This document shows positions 46,150 to 58,017 of a stretch of 64,000 nucleotides of DNA, in pieces. The stretch covers positions 1 through 64,000 of the forward strand of contig MSJI02000785.1 in assembly GCA_001931905.2 (NCBI GenBank). The letters are read 5' to 3'. This DNA comes from Cladosporium sp. IMV 00045 (taxonomy: Eukaryota; Ascomycota; Dothideomycetes; Cladosporiales; Cladosporiaceae). The translations under genes and the position numbers were made by a program. The notes beneath the pieces were generated by a model. It was given only the letters and a program-made list of their open reading frames with translations. It was not told the origin of the DNA and did no database searches. Position 1 is the first letter of the stretch, and each line of letters begins with the position of its first letter.

Positions 46150-48804
46150 TTTTCCGGCGTAGGATGAGTACTCCTCACCAGCAGTGAGAAGATATTGGAG
46201 TGACTACCCAGAAGGATGATTGAGTTGTGGAGGAGTAGCAGTAGGCTATAGGGCAGCCACAAAGACGAGACTTCTCGCAACTCTCACCACTGCTGTGTCT
46301 CGCTCTGCGGCTGGCTCAGGCACACGACGGGACGTCTGGGCTGCTCTGCTGTTCGGGCTGTCGGTCAGGTTTCTGGGCAGCGGCGCGCGCTGGCTCTAGA
46401 CGTTTGGCAGAATGTCTGTCAGAGTGGACCGTGGGACCCCCCGGCGAATGGCGATCGCTGAAGGCGATGGGCGCGCCAGATGAGACAGACACACGTAATG
46501 AACGGTAGGGCGAGTGCGTGGTCACTACTGGTGCTAGGTGCTGATTACGCGCAGGCCTCGCCGTCTGACAATCCACGATGGCGAGTGACGGTGGCTCAGG
46601 AATCGATACGCTCTCCGTCGTGTGGCGGCAACTCAGGCGTATGCAATACCTGCGGTGTGCCAGCGACATGAGTGCTCTTCACCCTTACACGAGTAGCGCA
46701 GCCAGTAGCAGGATCGACTAACAGCGCACGAGCATCAAACCCAATACACCATCCACACACCACCAGGACGCTTGCACGCTTGGTGGCTTGCTTGCCGGTG
46801 CGTGTGCTTCCACGACGTCCTTTCTCACACCAGATGGAGCAGACCCTTCACTGGCACGGCATTTCTTCGCATAACCCGCAGCGTTTCGTTGACGCCGGTC
46901 CCTCGCCGATTGGGTGCTGCGGGCGGTTTTGCCCCTGGACAAGCATTCACGGGCTTCTTTCTCACGTGCCTCATGCATCCATCATGTGTGGGGGGAGAGC
47001 GTCTCCGATGTTGTTATGGCAGTCCATGTAATCGCTGATATGTGGCTGCCACCCACGGACACCCCATCGACATAAACCCATGTCCCCATGGCGAACGCCG
47101 CACAGCCTTTGGCCGCATTTGCACCCTATTCCCCAAAATGTGCCCTACTCGCATGCAGGTACAGTAGGCGCAAAAGGCAACAATTAATTCTTGGCGCCTT
47201 ATTATTTGCCTCTAAGAAAGGCTACGGCCAGGCGTTTGACTTCCTCAGCCGAGAGCGAATCGCACGGAGCTCGGGAAGCAAAAGCTTGGGTGCTCCGCGG
47301 CCAGGTTGTGGTTTGTGATGAACACCAGTAGCAAGTTTGGCAGGGCGTACTTAAACGACCGTGATACTCTGAGAGCGAAGATCAGGCCTTTGACTGATCT
47401 ACCTCTCCAAATTGCCTTGTTACTCCCCTCACGTCGCCTGCAATGATCCTGGCAAGCATGCAGACTTCATAAATTACATCCAGGGGTTGCACAACAGTCG
47501 CAAAAAATCCCCGACCGTTTGTGGACAGCAGGCAAATTGTGGCTAACACCCTCTGGGCGATAGCGCAGGTACTTGAGCCGGGGAGCAGTGAGACCATCTC
47601 TCGTCTAGCCACCAATAATGCCCACGGCTCCGTTGCCAGCTAGGCGTAGCAAAAGGCCTCGGGTTATGCCTTCGTACCAGAAAAGAATACGGCCCCGTAC
47701 GGAAAGAGAAAGGGAAGTTTTCTCTCGTGTTTGCTGTGGGTTTTCACAAGTCTCGAAGAAGCCCGTACTAGAACCCGCGGCGGTGGTACGTCACGCAGCT
47801 CGCGGCAGCGGTGACATGCTCGTGTCAGATTGATTCTTTTCAATGTTCCATGAGCTCATAGGCCAAAATGATGTCTGTCGCAGCCTCAGACAAGCAAACG
47901 TGACAGCGCTTGGCTCAACGATATGTCATGATGAAGTCCTGATCGAAGCCATCGAGAGTACCTAGGTAGGTAAGACGAAAGCTGTGCATCTGCTGATGAA
48001 ACCGATGAGACGGCTGAAACTGTACGCTCTAAGAATGGGATCGGACGTGTCTGGAAGATCCGTCAAATTGTATGGCGTACCCTGTGCTGCTCGAGTCTCC
48101 AAGTGCGCGGCCTGCACGTCTCAAAACAACTGTGGAGGGTTGGAGAAAGGCAAGGTTTGGAGTGGTGAGAGGCACTGAGGACGTCTCACAAGCGAAGCTG
48201 ACTTCATTCCTTCTCTACCATGTATACACATAACAAACATTTTGATTGACTATATGCAACGCGACCTATACGGGAGAGAAGAACACTATGGAGCTTCACT
48301 TCCGAAGCCTCACTTCATCCACGCCTCACTCGTGAGCTTCTTGCACATGATCGCGGCCATGACTGATGATCAACACAGCATTCAAGGTAGGCACGAAGCA
48401 TGGCAGTCTAGCCCATCCTCCAGCTATCCTTTCCTTTTTATCAATCTCAACAATCAGCATACCCCAAGCCCTCTCTTCATAGTCCATTTCGATCATCTTC
48501 CACTCTTTCTCATCACTTCAGATCACATGCTTCTGCCTGAAGGCAACAGAAACATCCAGAGCAAGCTTGCTACCAGTCAGCCAGCACATACCTCAACTTG
48601 TCTTGTCTGCCTGTATGACCAGTTCGCTGGCACCACCAAAGCAAACATAGATTGAAAGAAAACGAGTCTTCCGAGATAATAACTCGGATCACCGCGACAT
48701 CATCATCGCTCGAGCTACTGTACATCAACAAAGCCACCGAGCACATCAAAAGCTCCTCAGGAGCATATCTCCAGCGACCTCCCCTCATCAAAGCAAGCAA
48801 CGCA
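46150..48804. other. Intergenic, 2.65 kb, no gene recognised
   Basis: Upstream of the Ser/Pro-rich gene (-) and of the acidic Cys/His gene (+), so both promoters lie here. Short frames on both strands (for example 46316-46669 minus and 47618-47833 plus) show no family resemblance. A TACCTAGGTAGGTA motif lies at 47959. The region of about 48400-48600 is pyrimidine-rich and probably leader or promoter for the gene at 48805. Confidence 0.5.
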
Positions 48805-49716
48805 ATGTGCAAAATCATCGAGTACATCTACGCCTGTGGCCACCACATCATACACATCCAAAGCTCATGCCGGGGGCAAATAAAATCCGGCTCCTCATCC
48901 CAAGCCTGCCAAAAACTCCCCTCCCTCCGCCTTCACCTGCAGGTCAAATGTGGTTCCTGCGAACGCAGCGTACAAGAAGCCCTCATCCGCCAGGAACTCC
49001 AAATCCCCTCCACCACGAACAACTCCGATCCCACCCCCACCCAGCTCCACAACCTCACCACCCGCATCGCCCAACTCACCAAGCTCCTCCCCCTCAACAA
49101 TTGGAAACGCCCCCTCCCGCCCACGCACAGCCGCAAACCTAGGGATAAGCGCGCTGACTCACCCCGCACGACTAGTCTGCTTCGCTGCGAAGTGAGAGCC
49201 GAAGACGCGTGCGGGCCGGAGGCGTTTGAAAAGGGAGATTTCGTCCCCGACACCGCGAGGGTCTACGAGACTGTTTGCTGGGGTTGGGATTATGAGGTTA
49301 CCGAGGAGACTAGGAGTCTCGAGGAGGAGATTGAGGAGGATGTGAAGATGGGGAGGAGGGAGAGGGGGTGGAGTGAGGAGGATGGTGGAGAGGGGAGTTG
49401 GGAGGGTGGGGACGAGGGTGAGGTTGTGGAGGGCGATGAGGAGGCGGATGACGGTCTGGAGTCTGATGTCTCTCTTCCTCCGCCCCCTCCTCTTTCGCCG
49501 CTGATTGAGGAGGACGGCGGTGTCGGGGGTGGGGATGAGTGCGTGGAGGGCAATGAGGAAACAAACGACGGTCTCGAGTCCGACATCTCCCTTCCCCCGC
49601 CCCCTCCTCTCTCACCGCTTGGCGAGGGTAGTGTGCGCTATTGGTACCGACGACGCGACAGCGACACGAGGGGCAAGCTTAAGTCGCGCTGCTGGGAGCT
49701 GGTACAAGTCACCTAA
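48805..49716 (+). CDS. Hypothetical protein with Cys/His-rich start and acidic/proline repeats, 303 aa
   Basis: Start chosen at ATG 48805 (CGCAATGTGC) because the protein then opens MCKIIEYIYACGHH, the Cys-His entry shared with many small fungal proteins; the open frame reaches further upstream but without family-like sequence. Further cysteines follow at RGQ...ACQK and VKCGSCERSVQEAL, consistent with a small zinc-binding fold in the first 70 residues. A second Cys-bearing patch (LLRCEVRAEDACGPEAF, VCWGWDYEV) lies near residue 130-175. The C-terminal third is Glu/Asp/Gly-rich with a 39-residue duplication containing PPPPPLSPL. No signal peptide or membrane segment is visible. Function unknown. 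Confidence 0.7.
   Translation: MCKIIEYIYACGHHIIHIQSSCRGQIKSGSSSQACQKLPSLRLHLQVKCGSCERSVQEALIRQELQIPSTTNNSDPTPTQLHNLTTRIAQLTKLLPLNNWKRPLPPTHSRKPRDKRADSPRTTSLLRCEVRAEDACGPEAFEKGDFVPDTARVYETVCWGWDYEVTEETRSLEEEIEEDVKMGRRERGWSEEDGGEGSWEGGDEGEVVEGDEEADDGLESDVSLPPPPPLSPLIEEDGGVGGGDECVEGNEETNDGLESDISLPPPPPLSPLGEGSVRYWYRRRDSDTRGKLKSRCWELVQVT
49429..49623 (+). repeat. 117-bp (39-codon) internal duplication
   Basis: The segment beginning GAGGGCGATGAGG at 49429 recurs as GAGGGCAATGAGG at 49546, a spacing of 117 bases. Both encode G-(D/N)-EE-x-x-DGLESD-(V/I)-SLPPPPPLSPL. The second copy is shorter. It is in frame, so the duplication lengthened the protein without breaking it. Confidence 0.85.
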
Positions 49717-50493
49717 AGAATCACCCTAAGAGGCGGGTGGGTTCTCACTCACTCGAACGACGAGCTTGGATTCATGAGGCTCAGCGCTGGCCAGCGCATG
49801 AGAAGACGATACGACGACAACGATCACGATTGATGAAGGATGGGCTTTTTTCTACGGGATATCACGACTTACGCGAAACCTGAACTTTCTGATGTGAAGC
49901 AAAGAATTTGGTACTTGGTACGTTGACGGGATAGACATCGAATCGATAGAAGGACGCCTGAACTCAGGGAGAGGGTGGCACGGGGATTTGGGAAATTTCT
50001 CAAGTATTGGCCACGAAGTGTCACACGTGCCTGACTTAAGACTTTACGAGCAGGAGTAGGTATCAAGACAGAAACCAGCTCATACATGCTGCTTCTCCAC
50101 CTGGCGAAGAACGTTTTTGCCACTCCTCTCCTCACCGTCTTCGCTTTGAGTGTGTCCGTCACTTGGCTCTTCAGAGTGAAATGTCTCGATAAGGATGCCT
50201 GCTCGACGAAACCACAACGTTTGGAGGAAGATCAATTTTTGCATCACTGAAGTGGAATACAGCCCATGTCGAAGAAGATAGAAAACCATACACAGACATA
50301 CATACACACAAAAATATCCCCTCGATCCCCCCTTTCCACCACAAAACCCTCACCTCAAGAAAAAAAAAACCACACCCCCCTTCGTCCCCTTATACTCGAT
50401 CCACGAGTACAAGGGCTCAAAACTCTCCTCCCCGAAAAAAGCAAGAAATTCAATTCGCCTTTGTTGTTTTCAGTACCTATTTTTTTTCATTCA
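49717..50493. other. Convergent 3' intergenic region
   Basis: About 780 bases between the stops of the acidic protein gene (+) and DRS2 (-). It contains A-rich low-complexity sequence (AAGAAAAAAAAAACC at about 50358) and a T-run before 50490 that fits the DRS2 3' UTR. No coding sequence was recognised. Confidence 0.5.
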
Positions 50494-53400
50494 TCATCGC
50501 CGACTGCTCGTCATCTCGCCATAGCGACCGCGCTCCTTCGTGGTATCGTAAGCCTGCAGCACGCGCGCCTGGCTCTCGTCGGTCTGGGAGAAGGCGTAGC
50601 CGCGCTGCTTGCGCATGCGCTGCACCTGGCGCACTTTGCGGATGGCTTTTTGGAATTGCTCCATCCTGTCGAAGTTGTTAGCATTGTCGTCAGGAGAAAA
50701 GGGGGAGGCATGAAAAGGGCGCGTAGTAGACGGGTGATCGTTGATACTTACCTTGGCCTGTAGTCCTGGATGTTGTACTTCTGGATTTCCTGCACGTGGT
50801 GGTATGTCTGCGGGTAGTACATGCGCTTGGCGTACTTCCAGGCGAAATCGCGGATGAGGCAGAGCGAGGGCATGGCGACGATGAAGAGCCAGAAGCGGGG
50901 GCTGGAGAGGAGGACGGGCAGGACGTTAGTGTACTCCTCGCTGAAGCCCAGCTTGGGCGCGGCGAAGGCGTAGATGGGCAGGAAGATGAACCAGATGGCC
51001 AAGCTGCCGGGGATGGCGATGACGGTGTATTTCGTCCAGATGTTGGTGATGAGCGCGGCTTTGCCGAGCACGGTCACGAGGCCGGCTGTGTACAGTGCGG
51101 TGCCCCAGATCCAGTGGCCGGCGATCTTGCCGTCGGAGAGAGGACCGTCGTCCCAGTAGATGAGGATGGAGATGTAGTAGAGGATCAACGAGTGGTAGAA
51201 GCCGTTGCCGACCCAGGACCAGAAGTTGTGTCGACGGAAGAAAACACCTTTCTGACTAAGCTGATATAGTTGAGGGTAACGGTCAAGCAACCTGGCGTTG
51301 ACGAACTGGTCGAAAATACCTAGAACGAAAGGTGGCATGACCGTGAAGATGACGTTGAAGAACGAGAGAGTCCATGACTCGTAAATGACCTGACCGGAGA
51401 AGGCGTTCTGGAAAGAATACCAAAACTGGGTGATGAAGAGGGCGGTGTTCTTGTAGTAGAAGTAGAGAATGACCTTCGAGATACGCTGATAAGACCAGGC
51501 GCCGTGTACGAGCAGAAGCTTGCGCAGGAACCTGAATTGCGCAATGCTCACATCGGCGCTGCGGGCGGCTTGTAGACCTTCCATACCAGAGATACCAATG
51601 CCGATGTGTGCAGCTTGGATCATGGAGACGTCGTTGGCACCATCACCGATTGCGAGGAGAATGCTCTTGAGGTGGCGTTTCACCAGCTTCACGACAAGAG
51701 CCTTCTGAAGAGGGGAGACACGACAGCACACGACGGCTTTGCACATGACGGCGAGGTCTAGGAAGAGAACTTCCATGTCTTTTTCCAGAGCGTATGTGAG
51801 ACTCTTGCCGTCAATGACCAGGGCAAGAGTTTCCATCTCGATTCCGCCTGCGTGCTGAGATCTGATGGCATCGATCTTCTTTTGTATGTTGTTTCGAGTG
51901 GCCTCGGCATTTTCTTCATTGACAATGAGTAGAGTCATGTCTTCTGAGATGAGCTTACAAGACATGCCGATATTGATAGCGGTCTCCTGTCTGTCACCAG
52001 TGAGCACCCACACCTTGATGCCCGCTGTCTGAAGCGTATGGATTGTATCTGGTACACCGTCTTGCAGTTTATCTTCGATGGCAGTGGCGCCAAGGAGTGT
52101 GAAGTCGTGCTCGATCAGTTCGGCAGCCTTGTCGAGCTCATCGGCTCTGTTACCAGAGACGGTGGTGGCAGCAGTGTTGTACACATCGTACCATTCCTTG
52201 AACTCGCTTTCCGAGACTTCACGGACAGCAAGACAAAGCGTTCGAAGACCTTCAGCAGCATACTCTTCCAAGTGGAGAAGCGTCTTTTCCACCACATCGT
52301 CATGCACTCCGAGGCGTTCGAGAATGACGGTGTCGGCGCCCTTGCAGTACACGCGAATCTTGCCATCAGGACAGCGGTAGATTGTGCTCATGCGCTTCCT
52401 GGTGGAATTGAACTCGCAAACAGCAAGAAGCTCATACTCCCATTCCTGACCTCCGACCTCGATGATGACTGCTCGAGGTTTGCGTGCGACGAATTTATAG
52501 CCCATCAAAACTGCACCTTCCACCAGAGCACCCTCATCGGGGGAGGCGGCTTGGTATTTGATGACACCCGGCTTCTCAGCGGAGGTTTCGGGAATTACAG
52601 TGTGGCAAGTTGCGAGTAGTGTGAGGAACTGATGGATCCGTTCTGCGTTGTCGCTTCTGTGACGATGATTTTCCAGGGCTGTGAAATCGTGAATGCCGGT
52701 CCCACTTTCATCTTCGCCGATGATTCTTCTGTCTTCGGGGACCTCTTCGGCGTACATGATGCCGCCGATAGAACATTGGCGGAAGTCCATCTGGTTGCAG
52801 GTGAGTGTACCGGTCTTGTCGGAAAAGATGTATTCGACCTGGCCAAGCTCTTCCACGAGTGACGAAGTTCGACAGTTGGCTGGGGTATCGGTCTTATCGT
52901 GGTAGATATCCAGGTCTGACGAGATGAGGAAGGCTTGATAGTATTTGATGATTTCAACCGTGACGAACAGCGAGATGGGCACCAAGTTGGAGTATAGAAT
53001 CCAGTAAGTAAAGATGTCAGCGAAAAACTGCTGAGCGCCGTTGACGTCTTCCATCCGCAGGTACCACAGCTTATGACCGATCGTGTTGCGCAGGACGATA
53101 TCGCCGACAGATGAGATGAGGGACAAGATCAGAAGAATGGCGCCGAGGAGCAGAATCTGCGTGTTTACCATGCGCTCCACATTCGTGCGTTTGATAGGAG
53201 TTGCGGTGGCATTGCGCATCAGCTTAGTCTCATGACCAGTGAAGACGACAACGCCTTGGATCCATGGAGTGTTGCGTAGAGTTGCACCACGCAGCAGGAG
53301 CTGGTCCGGCTGAAGAGGCAGTTCCTTCTCACCGCCTCCAGATTGCATTGTCAGAGTAGCTTCGTACGTGTACAATGAGCTGTTAGGCTGTTCTGAGCGA

Positions 53401-54677
53401 ACTCGTCCGCCCAGACGGCTGAGTTCCGCTGACGAAACGAGATGCGCGGTTTCCGGGATAGCCTGTTTGATTTTCAAGTTTGTCTCTCCGTCAAGATTGG
53501 CAGTTTCGATGTAGCACAATCCCTCGGGTTCAGATGATGCGAGTAGAACAATATCCGCAGGGAAAGGCTCTTCCGACGATACACGAATGATATCGCCTAC
53601 TTTGATCTCAATCCATTTGACCTCTTCAAATCTTGACCCTCTCAACACCATCGCAGGGGAATTATTCAGCTGTGAATCTGAGCTTCTCCTGCGATTGTCC
53701 TCGACAGCTTCTTTGATCGCAGAAACGAAGAGCACAATACCCAATGGTACAATGGTCGTGTAGCGGTTCGTAGGACTGAGGTTTGGAATCTGCTGGATAA
53801 TAGCAGTGAACAAGAAAAACAAGTTGGCGTATTTGCTGAACTGCTCGTAGAAGAACTTGGGCAAGAAGGTGATGATGTTGTACTTTGTCGTGCTGACGTG
53901 ATTGTCGACATATCTTCCTTGGGCGTTTGCTGGAGGATTGTTGAGATGTATGATACGGGGTCCAAGAGTAGCTGGGTCAACCTTGTTTCGACCAGGAAGG
54001 CCAAACTTGAATTTTGAACCCGGTGTTGTCCTCGCTTGTGGTTGTCCGGTGGTCGCATCGTTCAGGCTGTCCACACCTCCACTTCCTGCGTTCCCAGCAC
54101 GAGCCCCGCCACTATTCTGCTCCGTCAACGGGAGGTCCATCTCGCTGTACTGTGGTCCCATGCCAAGCGTGTTCTTCATCTTGCCCACCATGCCACCACC
54201 AAGACTCAGAATGCTATTCCGACTCCTGTGGTTGCTCCTGTTGTTCAACGGAAGTCTCGGCACGTTGTCCTCGTCAATTCCTCCTCCTGCAGCATAGTAG
54301 CCTCCCGCCACAGATTGGGTGTCGCTGGCATTGTCGTCGATGTCGGAGTAGCGCTGGTAATTGTTCAATTCGGATGTCTGCGAGAATTTGCGCCCTCCGG
54401 TGCCCAGCATAGGCGGCTGGAGACTTGATGCCGAATTCGATGTCGCATGTCCGGGCCCGCCGGGCAAGCCAGATGTCGAGCTGGCTCCGACAAAGGTATC
54501 GTGAGAAGTCGAGACGCGGGGTTGCGCGGTGCTGGAAACGGAGATGTCATAGTCATGCAGGAGGTCCTGGTCGCCTACGGGTGGCGGCTGGCCACTGTTG
54601 TATAGAGCGTCGTTATTGTCGTCAAGTCCAAGCAGGTCATCATGGCCTCGTTGCGGGTTGGACGGCCTCCCCGACAT
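50494..54677 (-). CDS. DRS2: Drs2-type P4-ATPase, phospholipid flippase
   Basis: Two exons, 50752-54677 and 50494-50665, joined over an 86-bp intron (50666-50751, GTAAGT, GCTAAC branch, GACAG); 1,365 aa. Start is ATG 54677 (MSGRPSNPQRGHDDLLGLDD); an upstream in-frame extension begins with TTG only. Drs2 moves phosphatidylserine/ethanolamine to the cytosolic leaflet of Golgi and secretory membranes, usually with a Cdc50 partner. After a disordered N-terminus come the P4 entry motif (RYVDNHVSTTKYNIITFLPK), DGETN in the actuator domain and PISLFVTVE in membrane helix 4. The phosphorylation site is Asp620 in DKTGT, and GDGANDVSMIQ lies in the P domain; about ten membrane segments are visible. The last exon supplies the C-terminal regulatory tail (MEQFQKAIRKVRQVQRMRKQ, GYAFSQTDES, YDTTKERGRYGEM), diagnostic of Drs2 rather than Dnf1/2. 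Confidence 0.96.
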
Positions 54678-55339
54678 TATGGGCCCTTGGTGAACGTCGC
54701 GGGCCTGCCGGTCAGAGGCACCTTTGCGCAACCATCAACCAGCGCGATGTGTATGCCTCCTTTGAAGATCGCTCAGATGCTCTTGTCCAAAATGAATGTG
54801 TATGGTCGTGGTGGGGACCTCGATGACAGTGGTGGTGCTGGCTGCTCGAACGTCCAGCAGACAGGGTCTCACAGGTCGGTCAGTAGGGGAGTAGCGAGTG
54901 GTCCGGAGGAGGAGGGCGGCGCTTGATCGCGATGTTGAATCCAGTATGGGAGATTAATTCGGGTGTTGGAGCAAGCAGCGCAGGCAGATGGCAGATTAGC
55001 TACGCGCGTCAATTGGGGATAGTTGGTTGAATTGGCTGCGACAGCGCCTGTCGCAGAGCGAGCACTGGAGCAGCTTACGGGCTCAGCCACGCCGCTTGAA
55101 CCTCTCCTCCAACGCTACCTCCGGCCTAAGCCTGCCGAAAGCCACGTGCGTCGACCTACGTCGTTATGTCTTCTAGGGTTAGTGAGGGTGTTTCTTACTC
55201 CTCTCTATTTGCTATCCACTCCACCATCCTGACTCTTCCTTGGGGTTCCTGCTGTCACTATAGCACAGGCAATTACCGCTCAAAGTCACTCTCCGCTCAG
55301 CTCTGTCTCCGCCACAGGAACACTCACAAACACGACTCC
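54678..55339. promoter_or_regulatory. Shared upstream region of DRS2 and the small membrane protein gene
   Basis: About 660 bases between divergent ATGs. No specific regulatory site could be named. Confidence 0.45.
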
Positions 55340-55618
55340 ATGTCTCCTCGACTGGCCAAGCGTCTTGCGACGATTGCACCGCGACAAATGCCCGTCCAGC
55401 GTCGGACCTTCCTTGGCCTTCAACAAACTCCACCTCCTAAACCTCGCGTCATGGGCTACCTGGTCATGCAAGGCCTTGCAGTGGTTTTGATAGCTGACTT
55501 GGGCTTCGCGACCGTCTTCAATCATCCGACCGTGCTACGTTCCGTCGCGCAAAGTGCTGGCATCTGGAAAGAAGGGCCCTCCTTCGAAGAGAGTCATAGA
55601 TCTGATGCCGAGGATTGA
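55340..55618 (+). CDS. Small, probably mitochondrial, single-pass membrane protein, 92 aa
   Basis: Start is ATG 55340 (CTCCATGTC). The first 30 residues (MSPRLAKRLATIAPRQMPVQ) are Arg-rich without acidic residues, typical of a mitochondrial presequence. One hydrophobic segment follows (MGYLVMQGLAVVLIADLGFA), then a short polar tail ending HRSDAED. The size and layout resemble small inner-membrane subunits or assembly factors, but I cannot assign a family. The frame extends upstream to 55166 without a better ATG. Confidence 0.65.
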   Translation: MSPRLAKRLATIAPRQMPVQRRTFLGLQQTPPPKPRVMGYLVMQGLAVVLIADLGFATVFNHPTVLRSVAQSAGIWKEGPSFEESHRSDAED

Positions 55619-56427
55619 GGATAATACAGCATACGAGTGATGATTTACATGGAACGTGAGAATTTGATTGGTATATGCGGATTTGGGACACCGTGATCAA
55701 GAAGTCACAGAGAAGGCGTGCTGTGCGAACATGAGAGCAAGCTGCATGCAGCATACAGGTGTCGAGACGAGATCACAGGATCAGTGGGGACTGTTGTATA
55801 AGATGATAAACCTTTGGTCTCACGACAAGTGCTGCCGATGTACAATGCTCTACGCAAAGGAGCTTACTAGAGGTTGCAGTCGATCGCTTTGCCGATTTGA
55901 AACCGCCTGCGCAACAAGAACCACACCCAGGCCTGCGATATCGTTGGACCGAGTGGGAGGCCAACTCGCACACGCCGAAACCTGCAGCTTGAAGCGAAGA
56001 TGTTCACACATCAGTCAAGGATGGGACATTGAGATAGAATCCAATGATCTTTGGAACCTGGCTCTAGCGGTGCGTGGATATACTTATACACACCACTCTA
56101 GAGCGCACAACGATAGTTATCAAGTCAATAATCTATCAGTTCTATCCATTTATCACTTGCTCGTATAATTTTATTGGAACGTGATACATTTGCCGTGAGG
56201 CAAAGGTTGCTGGCGTGGTCTTGGCGTCGGGCTTTGGTCATGTCATCATGGAGATGGGGATGAAGATGGAGATGGAGATCAAACATGAACGCAAAGCATC
56301 ATTAAACGCTTTAATATTCGTATCTTATTCCTGGAAGCCCAAATTACAGACCACCACACGACAGAGAAATACTCACGCTTCTCTCATCATCTGGTACAAG
56401 ACAGAACTTTCATAAAGTCACACCACG
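55619..56427. other. Intergenic, no gene recognised
   Basis: About 810 bases between two + strand genes. Short frames only. The last 250 bases are the SDR promoter and contain an ATGGAGATGGGGATGAAGATGG-like purine-rich run at about 56250. Confidence 0.5.
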
Positions 56428-57370
56428 ATGGCTACTCCCAAAGTTGTCATAGTCACAGGCGCAGTATCACTTCCATCAACTTGTCGATGTCGAGACCCAT
56501 GTTCTGACAAGACTTTAGAACCGTGGCATCGGCCGTGCTATCTGCGAACGGATCCTCACAACACAGCCAAACATCTCTCCCGTCAAGCTCTTCGCGACAA
56601 CTCGCTCAGGGCAAGATCTGGGTCTGGAATCCTCGCACGCCACTCGCAGTGTCCTGTACCCAAAGCTGGACATCACCGACCGCAACAGCGTCAGAGATTT
56701 CGCAGAAGAAGTCAAGCAATACGGCACAGTCGATGTGCTGATCAACAATGCTGGAGTCAATCTCGATGAAGAGTACAATGTCGCCAACGCGCGGAAAACC
56801 ATGGACATCAACTACAAAAGCATGCTAAACGTGAGACTCCCTCTTACGACCCGTTTCGTGACACCCAGCTAACAGGTCTCTTCCCAGATGTGCCAAACCT
56901 TCATCCCCTCCCTCTCCAAACACGGCCGCATAGTGAACCTCTCCTCCATCGCCTCGCAGCTCAAATTCTACAGCCCTGCAATCCAAGCGCGCTTCCGTGA
57001 CCCGCACGCCAGTGAGGAGACTCTGGACGAACTGGCCAACGACTTCGTCAAATCCGTAGAAGAAGGCAACGAAGAAGCCAACGGGTTCGGCACGCCCAAG
57101 CGAGCGTACAGCGTTTCCAAGGCCCTGGTGACCGCGCTGACTGCCATGCTGGCGAGGCAACATCCCGGTCTGACCATCAATTGCTGCTGTCCGGGATGGG
57201 TTGGGACTGATATGGGTCGAATTGTTGGCTCGAGGCCGCCGAAGACGCCGGAGCAGGGTGCTGCTATTCCTCTGCGCCTTGCTTTTGGAGATATTGATGG
57301 CGTGACGGGGAAGTATTGGGCGAGTGACAGCGTTCGTGGGAAAGGCGAGGGTCAGGTTCAGGAATGGTAG
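56428..57370 (+). CDS. Short-chain dehydrogenase/reductase, carbonyl-reductase type
   Basis: Three exons, 56428-56463, 56519-56830 and 56888-57370, giving 276 aa. Introns: 56464-56518 (GTATCA, TTTAG) and 56831-56887 (GTGAGA, GCTAAC, CCCAG). Splicing rebuilds the cofactor motif VTGA/NRGIGRAI that no single open frame contains. Other SDR hallmarks: DITDRNSV, INNAGVN, NLSSIAS and the catalytic YSVSK. The sequence ITINCCCPGWVGTDMG, with the PGWV.TDM motif and a long insert between NLSSIAS and YSVSK (LKFYSPAIQARFRDPHAS), matches the carbonyl reductase 1 group, which reduces carbonyl compounds with NADPH in the cytosol. The native substrate is not predictable. It sits alone, with no biosynthetic cluster around it. 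Confidence 0.9.
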
Positions 57371-58017
57371 AGGCCGAGCGTCTTTGTACATTGCAGCTGG
57401 TATTCCCGATGTACATGTCATGTCACTGTATTCCACAAGGCTTGTTTGGCCTGCTGGTGATGCGCAGAGCGCTTTTTGTACTAGTATTGGCTTTATGCAT
57501 GGCAGGGGGTGTACGATACAATTTGGCGGATCCTACAACATAACCATGTGATAATGCGAAATTGTTTCCCTTTTTCTGTCTATGGGTTTCTGGTTGTTCT
57601 TGTTTTGTTCTAAATTTTACAGGTCAATGTCCTTAAGGTATACTTACAACAATAATGCAAAGCCTTTCCTCTTCGAGTCGCTTATGCAGAAGGATTGCTG
57701 ACAGGGATGGCGTGATGCAGGTACTACCTATTTTCCGACATCTAGCCAACCTCACCTTCAACTTACATCGAAGACATTTCATATTCATTAACAGATCGCA
57801 GAAACACTGCCAGAGAAATCGACACAGTCCTAAGTATGCAAATGCATTGTTATCTTGTGCAAGTTGATCCAGCCGGCTTCCGGCAACTTTCTAGACCGCC
57901 GTTGCCGTGTTTAGGTAATCGATAGCCGTTATGCTGTCCTCATAGAAGATGTAGCATCGGCATCCCATAGAACGATCGTCTTTCGCATCAACAACACATT
58001 CACAAACAACAGCAATC
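57371..58017. other. Intergenic, no gene recognised
   Basis: About 650 bases between SDR and MAPEG genes, both on +. Short frames only. The sequence before 58018 is A/C-rich (ATCAACAACACATTCACAAAC), a typical leader. Confidence 0.5.

Noticed and set aside
46316..46669. 117-codon minus frame upstream of the Ser/Pro-rich gene
   Set aside because: No recognisable sequence and it lies in the likely promoter; the gene start with a spliced first exon at 46149 explains the region better.
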